From Microtetraspora glauca (lineage in GTDB: Bacteria; Actinomycetota; Actinomycetes; Streptomycetales; Streptomycetaceae), in assembly GCA_000721275.1 (NCBI GenBank), contig JOFO01000003.1, forward strand, positions 62,001 through 126,000: 64,000 nucleotides of DNA, in the 5' to 3' direction. The first letter of the stretch is position 1. Each line of letters begins with the position of its first letter. The translations under genes were made by a program, and so were the position numbers. The notes below the pieces were generated by a model. The model was not told where the DNA came from. It was given only the letters and a program-made list of their open reading frames with translations, and made no database searches. Below are positions 55,812 through 64,000 of the stretch, one piece after another.

Positions 55812-56842
55812 GGGCCGATCCTTCCATGCATCCGAAAAATACGGTCGTACGCGGCGGCCAACCGCTCCGGGTCGTGCTTCGGAGAACCGTCGGCACGGGC
55901 CACCGGCGCCAGCTCCAGCGCGGCGCCGAGCCGCTTGGCGGCGTCGACGAGCGGTTCCCTGGCTGACACGTCGGGCACGGCGGCCTCGTCGGCCAGCACC
56001 ACGTCCAGGGCGAGTTTAGGGGCGTGTCGTCCCAAAACCTCCAAATGACGCTGCGGGGAGAAGCCCTCGGTTTCTCCGGGCTGGGGCGCGAGGTTCAGCG
56101 AGAGCACCTTGCGGGCCTTGGTCTCGACGAGCGCGTCGAGCAGTTCGGGCACCAGCAGGTGCGGGATCACCGAGGAGAACCAGGAGCCCGGGCCGAGGAC
56201 CACCCAGTCCGCGTCGAGGACCGCGGCGACGGCCTCCGGCACGGCCGGCGGGTCGGGCGGCACCAGGTGCACGGACTGCACCTCGCCGGGGGTGAGGGCC
56301 ACGGTGGCCTGGCCGCGTACGGTGTCCACGTCGTCCGGGCGGGCCGGGTCGTGGCCCCTGACCAGGGCCTGGAGCTCCAGCGGCACGGCGGACATGGGCA
56401 GCACCCGGCCCTGGGCGCCGAGCAGCCGCCCGACCAGGTCGAGGGCCTGCACGGGGTCGCCGCCGAGCTGTTCCCAGAGGGCGACGATCAGCAGGTTGCC
56501 GACGGCGTGGCCGCCCATCTCGCCCTTGGACCGGAAGCGGTGCTGGATGACCCGGGCCCAGGTCTGGCCCCAGTCGTCGTCGCCGCAGAGCGCGGCGAGC
56601 GCCTTGCGCAGGTCGCCGGGGGGCAGCACGCCCAGCTCCTCGCGGAGCCGGCCGCTGGAGCCCCCGTCGTCGGCGACGGTGACCACGGCGGTGAGGTCAC
56701 CGGTGATCCGCCGCAGCGCGGCGAGGGAGGCGGAGAGGCCCATGCCGCCGCCGAGGGCGACGACCTTCGGCTGGGCGCCGCGCCTGCGGAGCGTCCGCCG
56801 CACCGTGAGGGTGGAGGAGGAGCGCCGGCGGTACGGCTTCAC
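55802..56842 (-). CDS. yvcK: YvcK/CofD-like protein
   Basis: 346 residues. CofD-like fold with [21 protein letters not shown] (near residue 30), [68 protein letters not shown] and [17 protein letters not shown]. YvcK proteins bind UDP-sugars and support growth on gluconeogenic carbon and cell-wall precursor supply. A basic N-terminus ([22 protein letters not shown]) precedes the fold. GTG start overlapping the rapZ stop. Part of rapZ-yvcK-whiA. Confidence 0.92.
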   Translation of the reverse strand: MKPYRRRSSSTLTVRRTLRRRGAQPKVVALGGGMGLSASLAALRRITGDLTAVVTVADDGGSSGRLREELGVLPPGDLRKALAALCGDDDWGQTWARVIQHRFRSKGEMGGHAVGNLLIVALWEQLGGDPVQALDLVGRLLGAQGRVLPMSAVPLELQALVRGHDPARPDDVDTVRGQATVALTPGEVQSVHLVPPDPPAVPEAVAAVLDADWVVLGPGSWFSSVIPHLLVPELLDALVETKARKVLSLNLAPQPGETEGFSPQRHLEVLGRHAPKLALDVVLADEAAVPDVSAREPLVDAAKRLGAALELAPVARADGSPKHDPERLAAAYDRIFRMHGRIGPWR

Positions 56843-57792
56843 TCGCGCCCCATGTCGCGGTGGACGACCACCGTCTCGACGCCCTCGGCGGCGATGCGGG
56901 CGGCCAGCTTCTCGGCGGTGGCGACGGAGCGGTGCTTGCCGCCGGTGCAGCCGACGGCGATCGTCACGTACCGCTTGCCCTCGCGGCGGTAGCCGGCGGC
57001 GATCAGCTGGAGCAGCTCGGTGTAGCGGTCCAGGAACTCCTTGGCGCCGGGCTGGTTGTAGACGTAGTTCGCCACCTCCTCGTTGAGGCCGGTGTACGGG
57101 CGCAGCTCGGGAACCCAGTGCGGGTTGGGCAGGAAGCGCATGTCGACGACGAGGTCGGCGTCGACGGGCAGGCCGTACTTGAAGCCGAAGGACATGACGG
57201 TGGCCCGCAGCTCGGGCTCCTCCTCGCCGGCGAACTGGGCGTCCATCTTGGCGCGCAGCTCGTGGACGTTGAGGCTGGAGGTGTCGATGACCAGGTCGGC
57301 GTCGCCGCGCAGTTCGCGCAGCAGGTCCCGCTCGGCGGCGATGCCGTCGACGATGCGGCCGTCGCCCTGGAGCGGGTGGGGGCGGCGGACCGACTCGAAG
57401 CGGCGGACCAGGGCCTCGTCGGAGGACTCCAGGAAGACGATCCGGCGGGTGACCTGCTTGGCCTCCAGGTCGGCCAGGGACTCCCGCAGGGCGTCGAAGA
57501 ACTGCCGGCCGCGGACGTCGACGACGACGGCGATCCGGGCGACGTTGCCCTGGGAGCGGGCGCCGAGCTCCACCATGGTGGGGATCAGCGCGGGCGGCAG
57601 GTTGTCGACGACGAACCAGCCGAGGTCCTCCAGGCACTTCGCCGCGGTGGAGCGGCCGGCTCCGGACATGCCGGAGATGATCACCAGCTCGGGGATGGCC
57701 GCCTCGGCGCCGTTGTCGCCCGCGGTCTCCTTCGTGCCCGTACTCACGTGTCGTGCTCCGTCTTCTCGGTGGTGCGTGTGCCCGTCGGTCAT
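56839..57792 (-). CDS. rapZ: RapZ-like nucleotide-binding protein
   Basis: 317 residues. Walker [28 protein letters not shown] (near residue 42), Walker-B-like [11 protein letters not shown], the RapZ core [46 protein letters not shown] and the C-terminal [22 protein letters not shown]. Enteric RapZ controls GlmS through a small RNA; here it may link metabolism to the cell wall. The stop overlaps yvcK (GTGA) and the start overlaps uvrC (ATGA). Confidence 0.94.
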   Translation of the reverse strand: MTDGHTHHREDGARHVSTGTKETAGDNGAEAAIPELVIISGMSGAGRSTAAKCLEDLGWFVVDNLPPALIPTMVELGARSQGNVARIAVVVDVRGRQFFDALRESLADLEAKQVTRRIVFLESSDEALVRRFESVRRPHPLQGDGRIVDGIAAERDLLRELRGDADLVIDTSSLNVHELRAKMDAQFAGEEEPELRATVMSFGFKYGLPVDADLVVDMRFLPNPHWVPELRPYTGLNEEVANYVYNQPGAKEFLDRYTELLQLIAAGYRREGKRYVTIAVGCTGGKHRSVATAEKLAARIAAEGVETVVVHRDMGRE

Positions 57793-59771
57793 GCCGTGCC
57801 GTCCCCGTCGTCTTCCATGATCTCTCCTGTGGCCGTGTTCACGGCGGGTGCGGCGGGGGCCGCCTGCGCCAGGGCCACGGCGACCGCCTCCGCGGTCTTC
57901 CGGCCGAAGCCGGGGACCTCACAGATCTGCTCGATTGTCGCCTGCTTCAGCCGCTTCACCGAGCCGAAATGCTTGATCAGGGCCTGCTTGCGCGTGTCGC
58001 CGAGGCCGGGGACGGCGTCGAGGGGGCTGCTCCGGAGGCGTTTGGTCCGCTTGGACCGCTGGTAGCGGATGGCGAAATCGTGAGCCGTGTCACGGACCCG
58101 CTGGAGGAGGTACAGGCCCTCGCTGGAGCGGGGCAGCACCACGGGGTCGTCCTCGCCGGGCAGCCACACCTCCTCCAGGCGCTTGGCGAGGCCGCAGACG
58201 GCGACGTCGTCGATGCCGAGCTCGTCGAGCGCCCGGCGGGCGGCGGCGACCTGCGGCTGTCCGCCGTCAACGACGACGAGCTGCGGCGGGTACGCGAACC
58301 GCTTGGGCCGGCCGTCGTCGCCGGCCTCGTCGACGGCGACCTCGCCGTCCTCGCCCCACTCCCCCGTCCTCTCCTTCTCGGCGAGGTAGCGCCGGAAGCG
58401 GCGGCCGACCACCTCGTGCATGGAGCGGACGTCGTCCTGGCCCTCGAAGCCCTTGATCTGGAAGCGGCGGTACTCGCTCTTGCGCGGCAGCCCGTCCTCG
58501 AAGACGACCATGGAGGCGACGACGTCCTCGCCCTGGAGGTGGGAGATGTCGAAGCACTCGATGCGCAGCGGCGCCGACTCCAGGTCCAGGGCCTCGGCGA
58601 TCTCCTCCAGGGCCCGGGAGCGGGTGGTGAGGTCGCTGGCGCGCTTGGTCTTGTGCAGCACGAGGGCCTGCTGGGCGTTGCGGGCGACGGTGGCCATGAG
58701 GTCCTTCTTGTCGCCGCGCTGCGGGATCCGCAGCGAGACCTGGGACCCGCGGCGGCCGGACAGCCACTGGGTGACGGCGCCGGCGTCCTCGGGCAGCGCC
58801 GGGACCAGGACCTCCTTGGGGACGGCGTCGCCGGTCTCCTCGCCGTAGAGCTGCTGGAGGGCGTGCTCGACGAGCCCGGCGGTGTCGACGGCCTCGACCT
58901 TGTCGGTGACCCAGCCGCGCTGGCCGCGGACGCGTCCGCCGCGGACGTGGAAGATCTGGACGGCGGCCTCCAGCTCGTCCTCGGCGAGGGCGATCAGGTC
59001 GGCGTCGGTGGCGTCGGCGAGGACGACGGCGCTCTTCTCCATGGCGCGCCGCAGCGCCCCTATGTCGTCGCGGAGCCGGCCCGCCTTCTCGTACTCCATC
59101 TCCTCGGCCGCCGCCATCATCTGCTTCTCCAGGCGGCGGAGGTACGTGCCGGTGCGGCCGGCCATGAAGTCGCAGAACTCCTCGGCCAGTTCGCGGTGCT
59201 CCTCGGGGGTGACCCGGCCGACGCAGGGCGCCGAGCACTTGCCGATGTAGCCGAGCAGACAGGGCCGTCCTGCCGAGGCGGCGTTCCGGAACACGCCCGC
59301 CGAGCAGGTCCGCACCGGGAAGACCCGCAGCATCAGGTCGACGGTCTCGCGGATCGCCCACGCGTGCGCGTACGGCCCGAAGTACCGCACGCCCTTCTTC
59401 TTGTGCCCGCGCATGACCTGGACGCGCGGGAACTCCTCGTTCAGGGTGACGGCGAGGTAGGGGTAGCTCTTGTCGTCCCGGTACTTCACGTTGAACCGGG
59501 GGTCGTACTCCTTGATCCAGGAGTACTCCAGCTGCAGCGCCTCGACCTCGGTGGAGACGACCGTCCACTCCACGGAGGCGGCCGTGGTCACCATGGTGGC
59601 GGTCCGCGGGTGCAGGCTCGCGAGCGGCTGGAAGTAGTTCGCCAGCCGCTGCTTCAGCGACTTCGCCTTCCCGACGTAGATCACCCGCCGGTGCTCGTCC
59701 CGGAACTTGTAGACACCCGGCGAGTCCGGGATCTGCCCCGGCTGGGGGCGGTAGCTGGAGGGGTCGGCCAT
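57789..59771 (-). CDS. uvrC: UvrC, excinuclease ABC subunit C
   Basis: 660 residues. The N-terminal GIY-YIG domain is [33 protein letters not shown], with the four-cysteine region [25 protein letters not shown] (near 160-180). UVR motif [20 protein letters not shown] (near 215). The RNase-H-like nuclease domain has [23 protein letters not shown], and the C-terminal HhH is [22 protein letters not shown]. It makes both incisions in nucleotide excision repair; uvrA is at the window end. Predicted leaderless start: TAGGGT ends 7 nt before the ATG. Confidence 0.95.
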   Translation of the reverse strand: MADPSSYRPQPGQIPDSPGVYKFRDEHRRVIYVGKAKSLKQRLANYFQPLASLHPRTATMVTTAASVEWTVVSTEVEALQLEYSWIKEYDPRFNVKYRDDKSYPYLAVTLNEEFPRVQVMRGHKKKGVRYFGPYAHAWAIRETVDLMLRVFPVRTCSAGVFRNAASAGRPCLLGYIGKCSAPCVGRVTPEEHRELAEEFCDFMAGRTGTYLRRLEKQMMAAAEEMEYEKAGRLRDDIGALRRAMEKSAVVLADATDADLIALAEDELEAAVQIFHVRGGRVRGQRGWVTDKVEAVDTAGLVEHALQQLYGEETGDAVPKEVLVPALPEDAGAVTQWLSGRRGSQVSLRIPQRGDKKDLMATVARNAQQALVLHKTKRASDLTTRSRALEEIAEALDLESAPLRIECFDISHLQGEDVVASMVVFEDGLPRKSEYRRFQIKGFEGQDDVRSMHEVVGRRFRRYLAEKERTGEWGEDGEVAVDEAGDDGRPKRFAYPPQLVVVDGGQPQVAAARRALDELGIDDVAVCGLAKRLEEVWLPGEDDPVVLPRSSEGLYLLQRVRDTAHDFAIRYQRSKRTKRLRSSPLDAVPGLGDTRKQALIKHFGSVKRLKQATIEQICEVPGFGRKTAEAVAVALAQAAPAAPAVNTATGEIMEDDGDGTA

Positions 59772-59778
59772 GCCCCCC

Positions 59779-59784
59779 ACCCTA
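59779..59784 (-). promoter_or_regulatory. -10 element TAGGGT of leaderless uvrC
   Basis: TAGGGT (minus strand) ends 7 nt upstream of the ATG. It would drive the uvrC-rapZ-yvcK-whiA operon, whose genes all overlap. Confidence 0.45.
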
Positions 59785-59904
59785 CTGGCGCCCGCCGACA
59801 GGCAGGCCGTCGCGCGGACGGTGCCCGGGGCGCCTCAGGGGCGTCCGGGCGGGGCCGCCGGCGGGCTCGGAGACCGGGCCGGGGCGGTGGGTCGGGGCGG
59901 CCGG

Positions 59905-60840
59905 TCAGGGCCGGCCGGTGCCGCGGGTGCGGGCCCGGCGGCGGAGGGCGGTGGCGCCGGTCAGGACGAGGGCCGTCACCGCGCCGAGGGCGGCGAGCGT
60001 GGAGGCGGCGGTGGCCGCGGCGGGCTGGTGCCAGGACCCGTCCGCCGTGGACGACGCCCGCAGGGGGGTGGCGCCGGTCGTCGCGGGCGCGCCCACGCCG
60101 GGGACGACGGCCCCGGGGACGGTCGTGCCGGGGGCGTAGCCGCCCGCCGCGCCCTTGCGGGCGTAGTCGGAGGCGGGGAGCTTGTCGGCGTACGCGCGCG
60201 TGACGCGGTCCCGGTAGGCGGCCAGGGTCGTGCCGCCGGCGCCGACGGCGTTCACCGCGTCCGTGTCCAGCGGCAGCACCTTCGCGCCCTTCTGGACGTA
60301 CCAGGCGTCGATCTGCGGTTCGCGGAAGACCAGGCCGCCGGGGAGTTTCCGGGCTCCTTCGCGCGCGTACCGGATCTCGTCGTCGCCGGTGGCGATGTTC
60401 ACCACCCGCCAGCCGCCGGGGCCGCGGACCGTCCACAGGGACGCCTTCTGGCCGTCGGCGGCGACGGCGAGGCTGGCCCGGTACTCCTCGCGGGCCACGG
60501 GCGCGTCCGCCGCGCCGGCGACGAAGTCGGCGCTGAGGATCCGTACCGGCACGGCGGGGCCGGATATCCGGGGCGCCGCGGCGGTACGGGCGAGGGCCCC
60601 GTCGCGGGCGAAGAAGCGGCCGAGGGTGGCGAGCGTCTCCGGCGCGGCGGCGGCCTGCTCGGCGGTCGGCGCGGGCGGCAGCGGGTCGGCGCCCGGGGCC
60701 GCGGCGGCGGCGGGCGCCGCGAGGCCGAGGGCGAGGAGCGCGGCGGCTCCGGTCACGAGCGCCGTGGCGGTGGCCCGGGTGGTCGCGGAGGTGGCAGGCG
60801 CGGAGGTGGTCGTCGTGGTCGTCGTGGTCATGGTCGTCAC
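59905..60840 (-). CDS. Membrane-anchored secreted partner of the C70-like protease
   Basis: 311 residues. GTG start overlaps the protease stop (GTGA). The N-terminus has a threonine run (MTTMTTTTTTTTS), then a signal-like helix (about 22-48, ALVTGAAALLALGLAAPAAAA). The exported part (about 50-260) is probably one domain; the segments VREEYRASLAVAADGQKASLWTV-like and WRVVNIATGDDEIRYAREGARKLPGG are beta-rich. The C-terminal helix (about 280-300, AATAASTLAALGAVTALVLTG) followed by RRRARTRGTGRP anchors it to the membrane. No known domain. Coupling suggests that it interacts with or controls the protease. Confidence 0.65.
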   Translation of the reverse strand: MTTMTTTTTTTTSAPATSATTRATATALVTGAAALLALGLAAPAAAAAPGADPLPPAPTAEQAAAAPETLATLGRFFARDGALARTAAAPRISGPAVPVRILSADFVAGAADAPVAREEYRASLAVAADGQKASLWTVRGPGGWRVVNIATGDDEIRYAREGARKLPGGLVFREPQIDAWYVQKGAKVLPLDTDAVNAVGAGGTTLAAYRDRVTRAYADKLPASDYARKGAAGGYAPGTTVPGAVVPGVGAPATTGATPLRASSTADGSWHQPAAATAASTLAALGAVTALVLTGATALRRRARTRGTGRP

Positions 60841-61460
60841 GCCCCGATCCGGTAGAGCGAGTGGGTCCAGGAGAAGGAGGCATTGTTCACGTACCACGCG
60901 TGGGAGGCCCAGTTGTAGCGATTGCTGGAAGGCCACGGATCTCCCCAGTACACCCAGCTGTTCGCGTCGTCGTAGCCGTAGAGCACGTGCATGTGCCCGC
61001 CGCCGCTCGACCACTGGATGCGGGTCTCGACCGGCCGGTCGGCGTCGATCTCGGCCTGGACGGTGGAGTAGCGCAGCCAGCCGTTGACGTACGAGCCGGG
61101 GCTGACGCCCGCCCAGGACAGGCCGGTCTGGACGTTGGCGAGGGTGGCCTGCCAGTTGGGGCAGTCGTAGCCCTGCTGCCGCTGGAAGGCCGCGTTGCAG
61201 AACTGGTTCTGGCTGTAGCCGCGGCCGTACCAGGTGGCGATGGTGTTCCCGGCCGCCGCCCAGCACCAGTTGGTCTTCTGCTGGGCCTGCATGGTGATGT
61301 TCAGGCGCTTGGCGGCGAGGGCGGCGGCGGTCACGCCGGGTGCGGGCGCCGGCGCGGCGGACGCCGAGGCCGCGGCGGGGACGAGGAGCAGCGCGGCGGC
61401 GGCGAGCGCCACGAGGCCGCGTCGCCGGTTCCGGCGTCGTCCGGGCATGGGGTTCCTCAT
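60837..61460 (-). CDS. Secreted papain-like cysteine protease, C70-like
   Basis: 207 residues. An Arg-rich signal peptide (RNPMPGRRRNRRRGLVALAAAALLLVPAAASASAAPA) is followed by a compact domain. Catalytic Cys in QAQQKTNWCWAAAGNTIATWY (near residue 65), His in SSGGGHMHVLYGYDD (near 155), and Asn/Asp in YWGDPWPSSNR. This Q..WCWAA signature matches papain-fold C70/AvrRpt2-like proteins. A second pair of cysteines (FCNAAFQRQQGYDC) can form a disulfide. GGGAGGA precedes the ATG. It is coupled to a membrane-anchored partner and divergent from an HTH-like gene. Natural target unknown. Confidence 0.82.
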   Translation of the reverse strand: MRNPMPGRRRNRRRGLVALAAAALLLVPAAASASAAPAPAPGVTAAALAAKRLNITMQAQQKTNWCWAAAGNTIATWYGRGYSQNQFCNAAFQRQQGYDCPNWQATLANVQTGLSWAGVSPGSYVNGWLRYSTVQAEIDADRPVETRIQWSSGGGHMHVLYGYDDANSWVYWGDPWPSSNRYNWASHAWYVNNASFSWTHSLYRIGA

Positions 61461-61593
61461 GGTTCCTCCCAGGGCGGGGGGCGGGGATGAGTGGGGGGTG
61501 CGTGGGGGGTGGGGGTGGCGTCCGGACACCGCTTGGAGCATCGGTCGTTGTCGGGAGCGGGTCAACACGCTTCAATGCGGGGTGACATCGGGC

Positions 61594-61621
61594 TGTGAAC
61601 GGTGTGGCGCGGGTGTGAACG
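61594..61621. promoter_or_regulatory. Direct repeats TGTGAACG, 20 bp apart
   Basis: TGTGAACG at 61594-61601 and 61614-61621, on the same face of the helix, in the 244-nt gap between the C70-like protease gene and the HTH-like gene. They share GTGAAC with the palindrome at 61681-61692. The rest of this gap is G-rich with no confident promoter. Confidence 0.45.
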
Positions 61622-61680
61622 CGGTCCCGCCGTCCACCAGCCCACCCCCCGTCCGGGCCCCGGCGGTCCGTGCCCCGGGC

Positions 61681-61692
61681 GTGAACGTTCAC
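61681..61692. promoter_or_regulatory. Palindrome GTGAACGTTCAC before the HTH-like gene
   Basis: Perfect 12-bp palindrome placed directly before the GAGGAG Shine-Dalgarno of the HTH-like gene, where binding could stop its expression (autoregulation). It shares GTGAAC with the two direct repeats 60-90 nt upstream. Confidence 0.5.
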
Positions 61693-61704
61693 CGAGGAGC
61701 CCGT

Positions 61705-62634
61705 GTGAGCCACACCGAGGCCGATCTGGTGCAGCTGCTGCACACCGGCCCCTTCCATCTGGCGCTGCGCACCGCGCTGGCCGTGCGCGGCCTGCCGCTC
61801 CAGCGGGTCCAGCACCATCTCGCGCACCGGGGCGTGAAGGTCGGGGTGACCTCGCTGAGCTACTGGCAGCAGGGCGCCCGGCGGCCCCAGCGGCCGGAGT
61901 CGCTGAAGGCGGTCCGGGCGCTGGAGGAGGTGCTGCAGCTGCCGGGGAACTCGCTGCTGCGGCTGCTGGCCGAGGGCACGGCGGGCCGGGACGGGGTGGA
62001 GCGGCCGGCGGCCCGCTCGTACCGCTCGCTGGTGGAGGCGTCGGGCGCGGTGGAGGAGCTCTTCGCGGAGCTGGAGTCACCGGCGGACGGCGGGCTGCAC
62101 ACGGTGGGCCACCACGAGCGGGTGCGGATCGGCGCGGGCCGGGAGCTGGTGGGGCGGGAGTCGCAGCACGTGGTGCGGGCGCACCGGGACGGCGTGGACC
62201 GCTACCTCGCCATCCACCACGGCGACCCGGGCTGCGATCCGTCGCGGGTGCGGGTGCGGGCGGTGGAGAACTGCCGCGCGGGGCGGGTGCGATGGCACGC
62301 GGGGACGGGGGTGCTCGTCGCGGAGCTGCTCTTCGACGCGCGGCTGCGGGCCGGCGACACCCATCTCTTCTCGTACGGCTTCGAGGACGGGACCGCCGGG
62401 CCGAGCGGCGAGTACGTGCGCGGCTTCAGCTTCGCCGGCGGGCAGTACGTGCTCCAGGTCGCCTTCGACGAGGCGGCGCTGCCGGTGCGCTGCCGCCGCT
62501 TCGCGCAGGCGTCGGCGGGCGCGCCGCGCGGTGGGCGCAGGGAGCTGACGCTCGGCGGCCGGCACCGCACGGTGCACCTCGTGGAGCAGGGGGTGCGTCC
62601 GGGGATCCTGGGAATCGACTGGGACTGGTCCTGA
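61705..62634 (+). CDS. Probable DNA-binding protein with N-terminal HTH-like region
   Basis: 309 residues. The first about 80 residues (FHLALRTALAVRGLPLQRVQHHLAHRGVKVGVTSLSYWQQGARRPQRPESLKAVRALEEVLQLPGNSLLRLL) read like an XRE-type helix-turn-helix with a recognition segment VGVTSLSYWQQG and a following helix. The rest (about 90-309) is a beta-rich domain without known motif. I recall such proteins in Streptomyces as hypothetical regulators. GTG start, GAGGAG 5 nt upstream. A GTGAACGTTCAC palindrome lies just before the Shine-Dalgarno. Divergent from the C70-like protease pair, so a local regulator role is plausible. Confidence 0.65.
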   Translation: MSHTEADLVQLLHTGPFHLALRTALAVRGLPLQRVQHHLAHRGVKVGVTSLSYWQQGARRPQRPESLKAVRALEEVLQLPGNSLLRLLAEGTAGRDGVERPAARSYRSLVEASGAVEELFAELESPADGGLHTVGHHERVRIGAGRELVGRESQHVVRAHRDGVDRYLAIHHGDPGCDPSRVRVRAVENCRAGRVRWHAGTGVLVAELLFDARLRAGDTHLFSYGFEDGTAGPSGEYVRGFSFAGGQYVLQVAFDEAALPVRCRRFAQASAGAPRGGRRELTLGGRHRTVHLVEQGVRPGILGIDWDWS

Positions 62635-62671
62635 GCGCGCCCGCCGGCCCCCGGCCGTGCGGGCCTGGCGG

Positions 62672-63109
62672 TCAGGCGCTGGGGGCGGCCTTCGGGCCGG
62701 CGACCAGCTTGCCGTCCTCGACGCGGATGTCGACGGCGGGCAGCGGGACGGTGGCGGGGCCCTTGAGGGCCTTGCCGGTGGTGACGTCGAAGCGGCTGCC
62801 GTGGCAGGGGCAGTTGCCCTCGTTGTCCTCGATCTTGTCGAGGACGCAGCCGGCGTGGGTGCACTGGGCGCTGAACGCCTTGTACTGGCCCTTGGCCGGG
62901 CAGCTGACCAGGACCCGCTGCTCGCGGTAGAGCTTGGCGCCGCCGACCGGGACCTCGTCCGGCGAGCCGAGGGCGACCGGCGCGGTCGGCGTCGGGACCT
63001 GGGCGTGGCCCAGCTTGGAGTCGGTGGAGCAGGCGGCGGCTCCCAGCCCGGCGGCACCGGCGAGAGCGGCACCCTTCAGGACGGTGCGGCGGGTGGACTG
63101 GCCGGACAT
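62672..63109 (-). CDS. Rieske [2Fe-2S] lipoprotein
   Basis: 145 residues. A twin-arginine motif with lipobox (STRRTVLKGAALAGAAGLGAAAC, Cys near residue 27) suggests export folded with its cluster, then lipid attachment. The Rieske domain is CTHAGCVLDKIEDNEGNCPCHGSRFD: ligands Cys-x-His and Cys-x2-His, with extra Cys residues for the stabilising disulfide. It may carry electrons outside the membrane; the partner is unknown. GGAG precedes the ATG at 63109. Confidence 0.88.
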   Translation of the reverse strand: MSGQSTRRTVLKGAALAGAAGLGAAACSTDSKLGHAQVPTPTAPVALGSPDEVPVGGAKLYREQRVLVSCPAKGQYKAFSAQCTHAGCVLDKIEDNEGNCPCHGSRFDVTTGKALKGPATVPLPAVDIRVEDGKLVAGPKAAPSA

Positions 63110-63235
63110 GATCGCTCCACGAGGCCGGGGACGGTGGTCTGCCCCGACGATACCCGCGGCCTTTCGTGCCTTTTGGCCCACCCCCGCCCGTGCGCCCCGG
63201 GGCGCCCCGGCCCCGCGGGGCCCGCCCGGGGGCCG

Positions 63236-63268
63236 CCCCGCGCGGGTGCGCTGCTCACCCGCGCGGGG
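63236..63268 (-). terminator. Terminator of uvrA
   Basis: CCCCGCGCGGGT / ACCCGCGCGGGG, 12-bp arms with a 9-nt loop, 12 nt past the uvrA stop. Confidence 0.7.
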
Positions 63269-63280
63269 CCCCGGGACGCG

Positions 63281-64000
<720 letters not shown>

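Noticed and set aside
61595..61620. GTTCAC repeats (minus strand) as a PHO box for the C70-like protease
   Set aside because: The repeats are 20 nt apart rather than 11 or 22, and the middle unit does not match.

Overview
The window is a chromosome segment of a Streptomyces or very close relative. The evidence is very high G+C with strong third-position GC bias, GTG starts, many ATGA, GTGA and TGATG stop/start overlaps, the whiA-yvcK-rapZ-uvrC cluster, opcA beside zwf, and predicted leaderless promoters. From memory, the gene order from dapD to uvrA resembles a core region of the S. coelicolor chromosome (suf, tkt-tal-zwf-opcA-pgl, pgi, secG-tpiA-pgk-gap, whiA-rapZ-uvrC-uvrA). I saw no insertion sequence, phage gene, CRISPR array or tRNA, so this looks like native chromosome, with an accessory-like stretch at about 1-23 kb.

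Layout. 0-5.5 kb: the end of a small membrane protein, then two coupled SpoIIE-type phosphatases; the second also carries a sensor region and a kinase-like ATPase. 5.6-13.6 kb: catabolic and regulatory genes (amidohydrolase, a divergent pair of a TIM-barrel-like protein and a uronate-dehydrogenase-like enzyme, an AraC regulator, a double-TerD protein, ACC deaminase with a GntR regulator). 13.7-18.8 kb: a Tat-exported PhoX-like phosphatase and a secreted nuclease, each with 11-nt direct repeats resembling a PHO box. 18.8-24.5 kb: an ABM-domain protein, an acetyltransferase, dapA and dapD of lysine biosynthesis, and a TetR/SMR efflux pair with a clear operator.

24.5-31.1 kb: a complete suf Fe-S assembly operon (sufR-sufB-sufD-Rieske ferredoxin-sufC-sufS-sufU-sufT). 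Its first gene starts inside a CAAC-N6-GTTG element, the motif I recall for SufR. 31.1-36.6 kb: an iron-box-like palindrome, an ABC exporter, heme A synthase (ctaA), an amidohydrolase, a small conserved protein and heme O synthase (ctaB). 36.9-43.6 kb: tkt-tal-zwf-opcA-pgl, the pentose phosphate pathway. 43.6-51.4 kb, minus strand: PH-domain membrane proteins, pgi, an RbpA-like protein, secG, tpiA, pgk and gap. 51.5-54.5 kb: a secreted M14 carboxypeptidase. 54.8-59.8 kb: whiA, yvcK, rapZ, uvrC. 59.9-64 kb: a secreted C70-like cysteine protease coupled to a membrane-anchored partner, a divergent HTH-like protein, a Rieske lipoprotein, and the C-terminal part of uvrA.

The central block joins carbon flow (glycolysis and pentose phosphate), Fe-S supply and heme A/O synthesis for respiration. 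Much of the interest is regulatory: several intergenic regions hold readable operators (GntR, TetR, MerR-like, SufR, iron box, PHO boxes, and a duplicated motif between divergent sigma-70-type promoters). At least twelve starts lie 6-8 nt after a -10-like hexamer, as expected for leaderless mRNAs. All functional calls come from reading the sequence; no database search was run.
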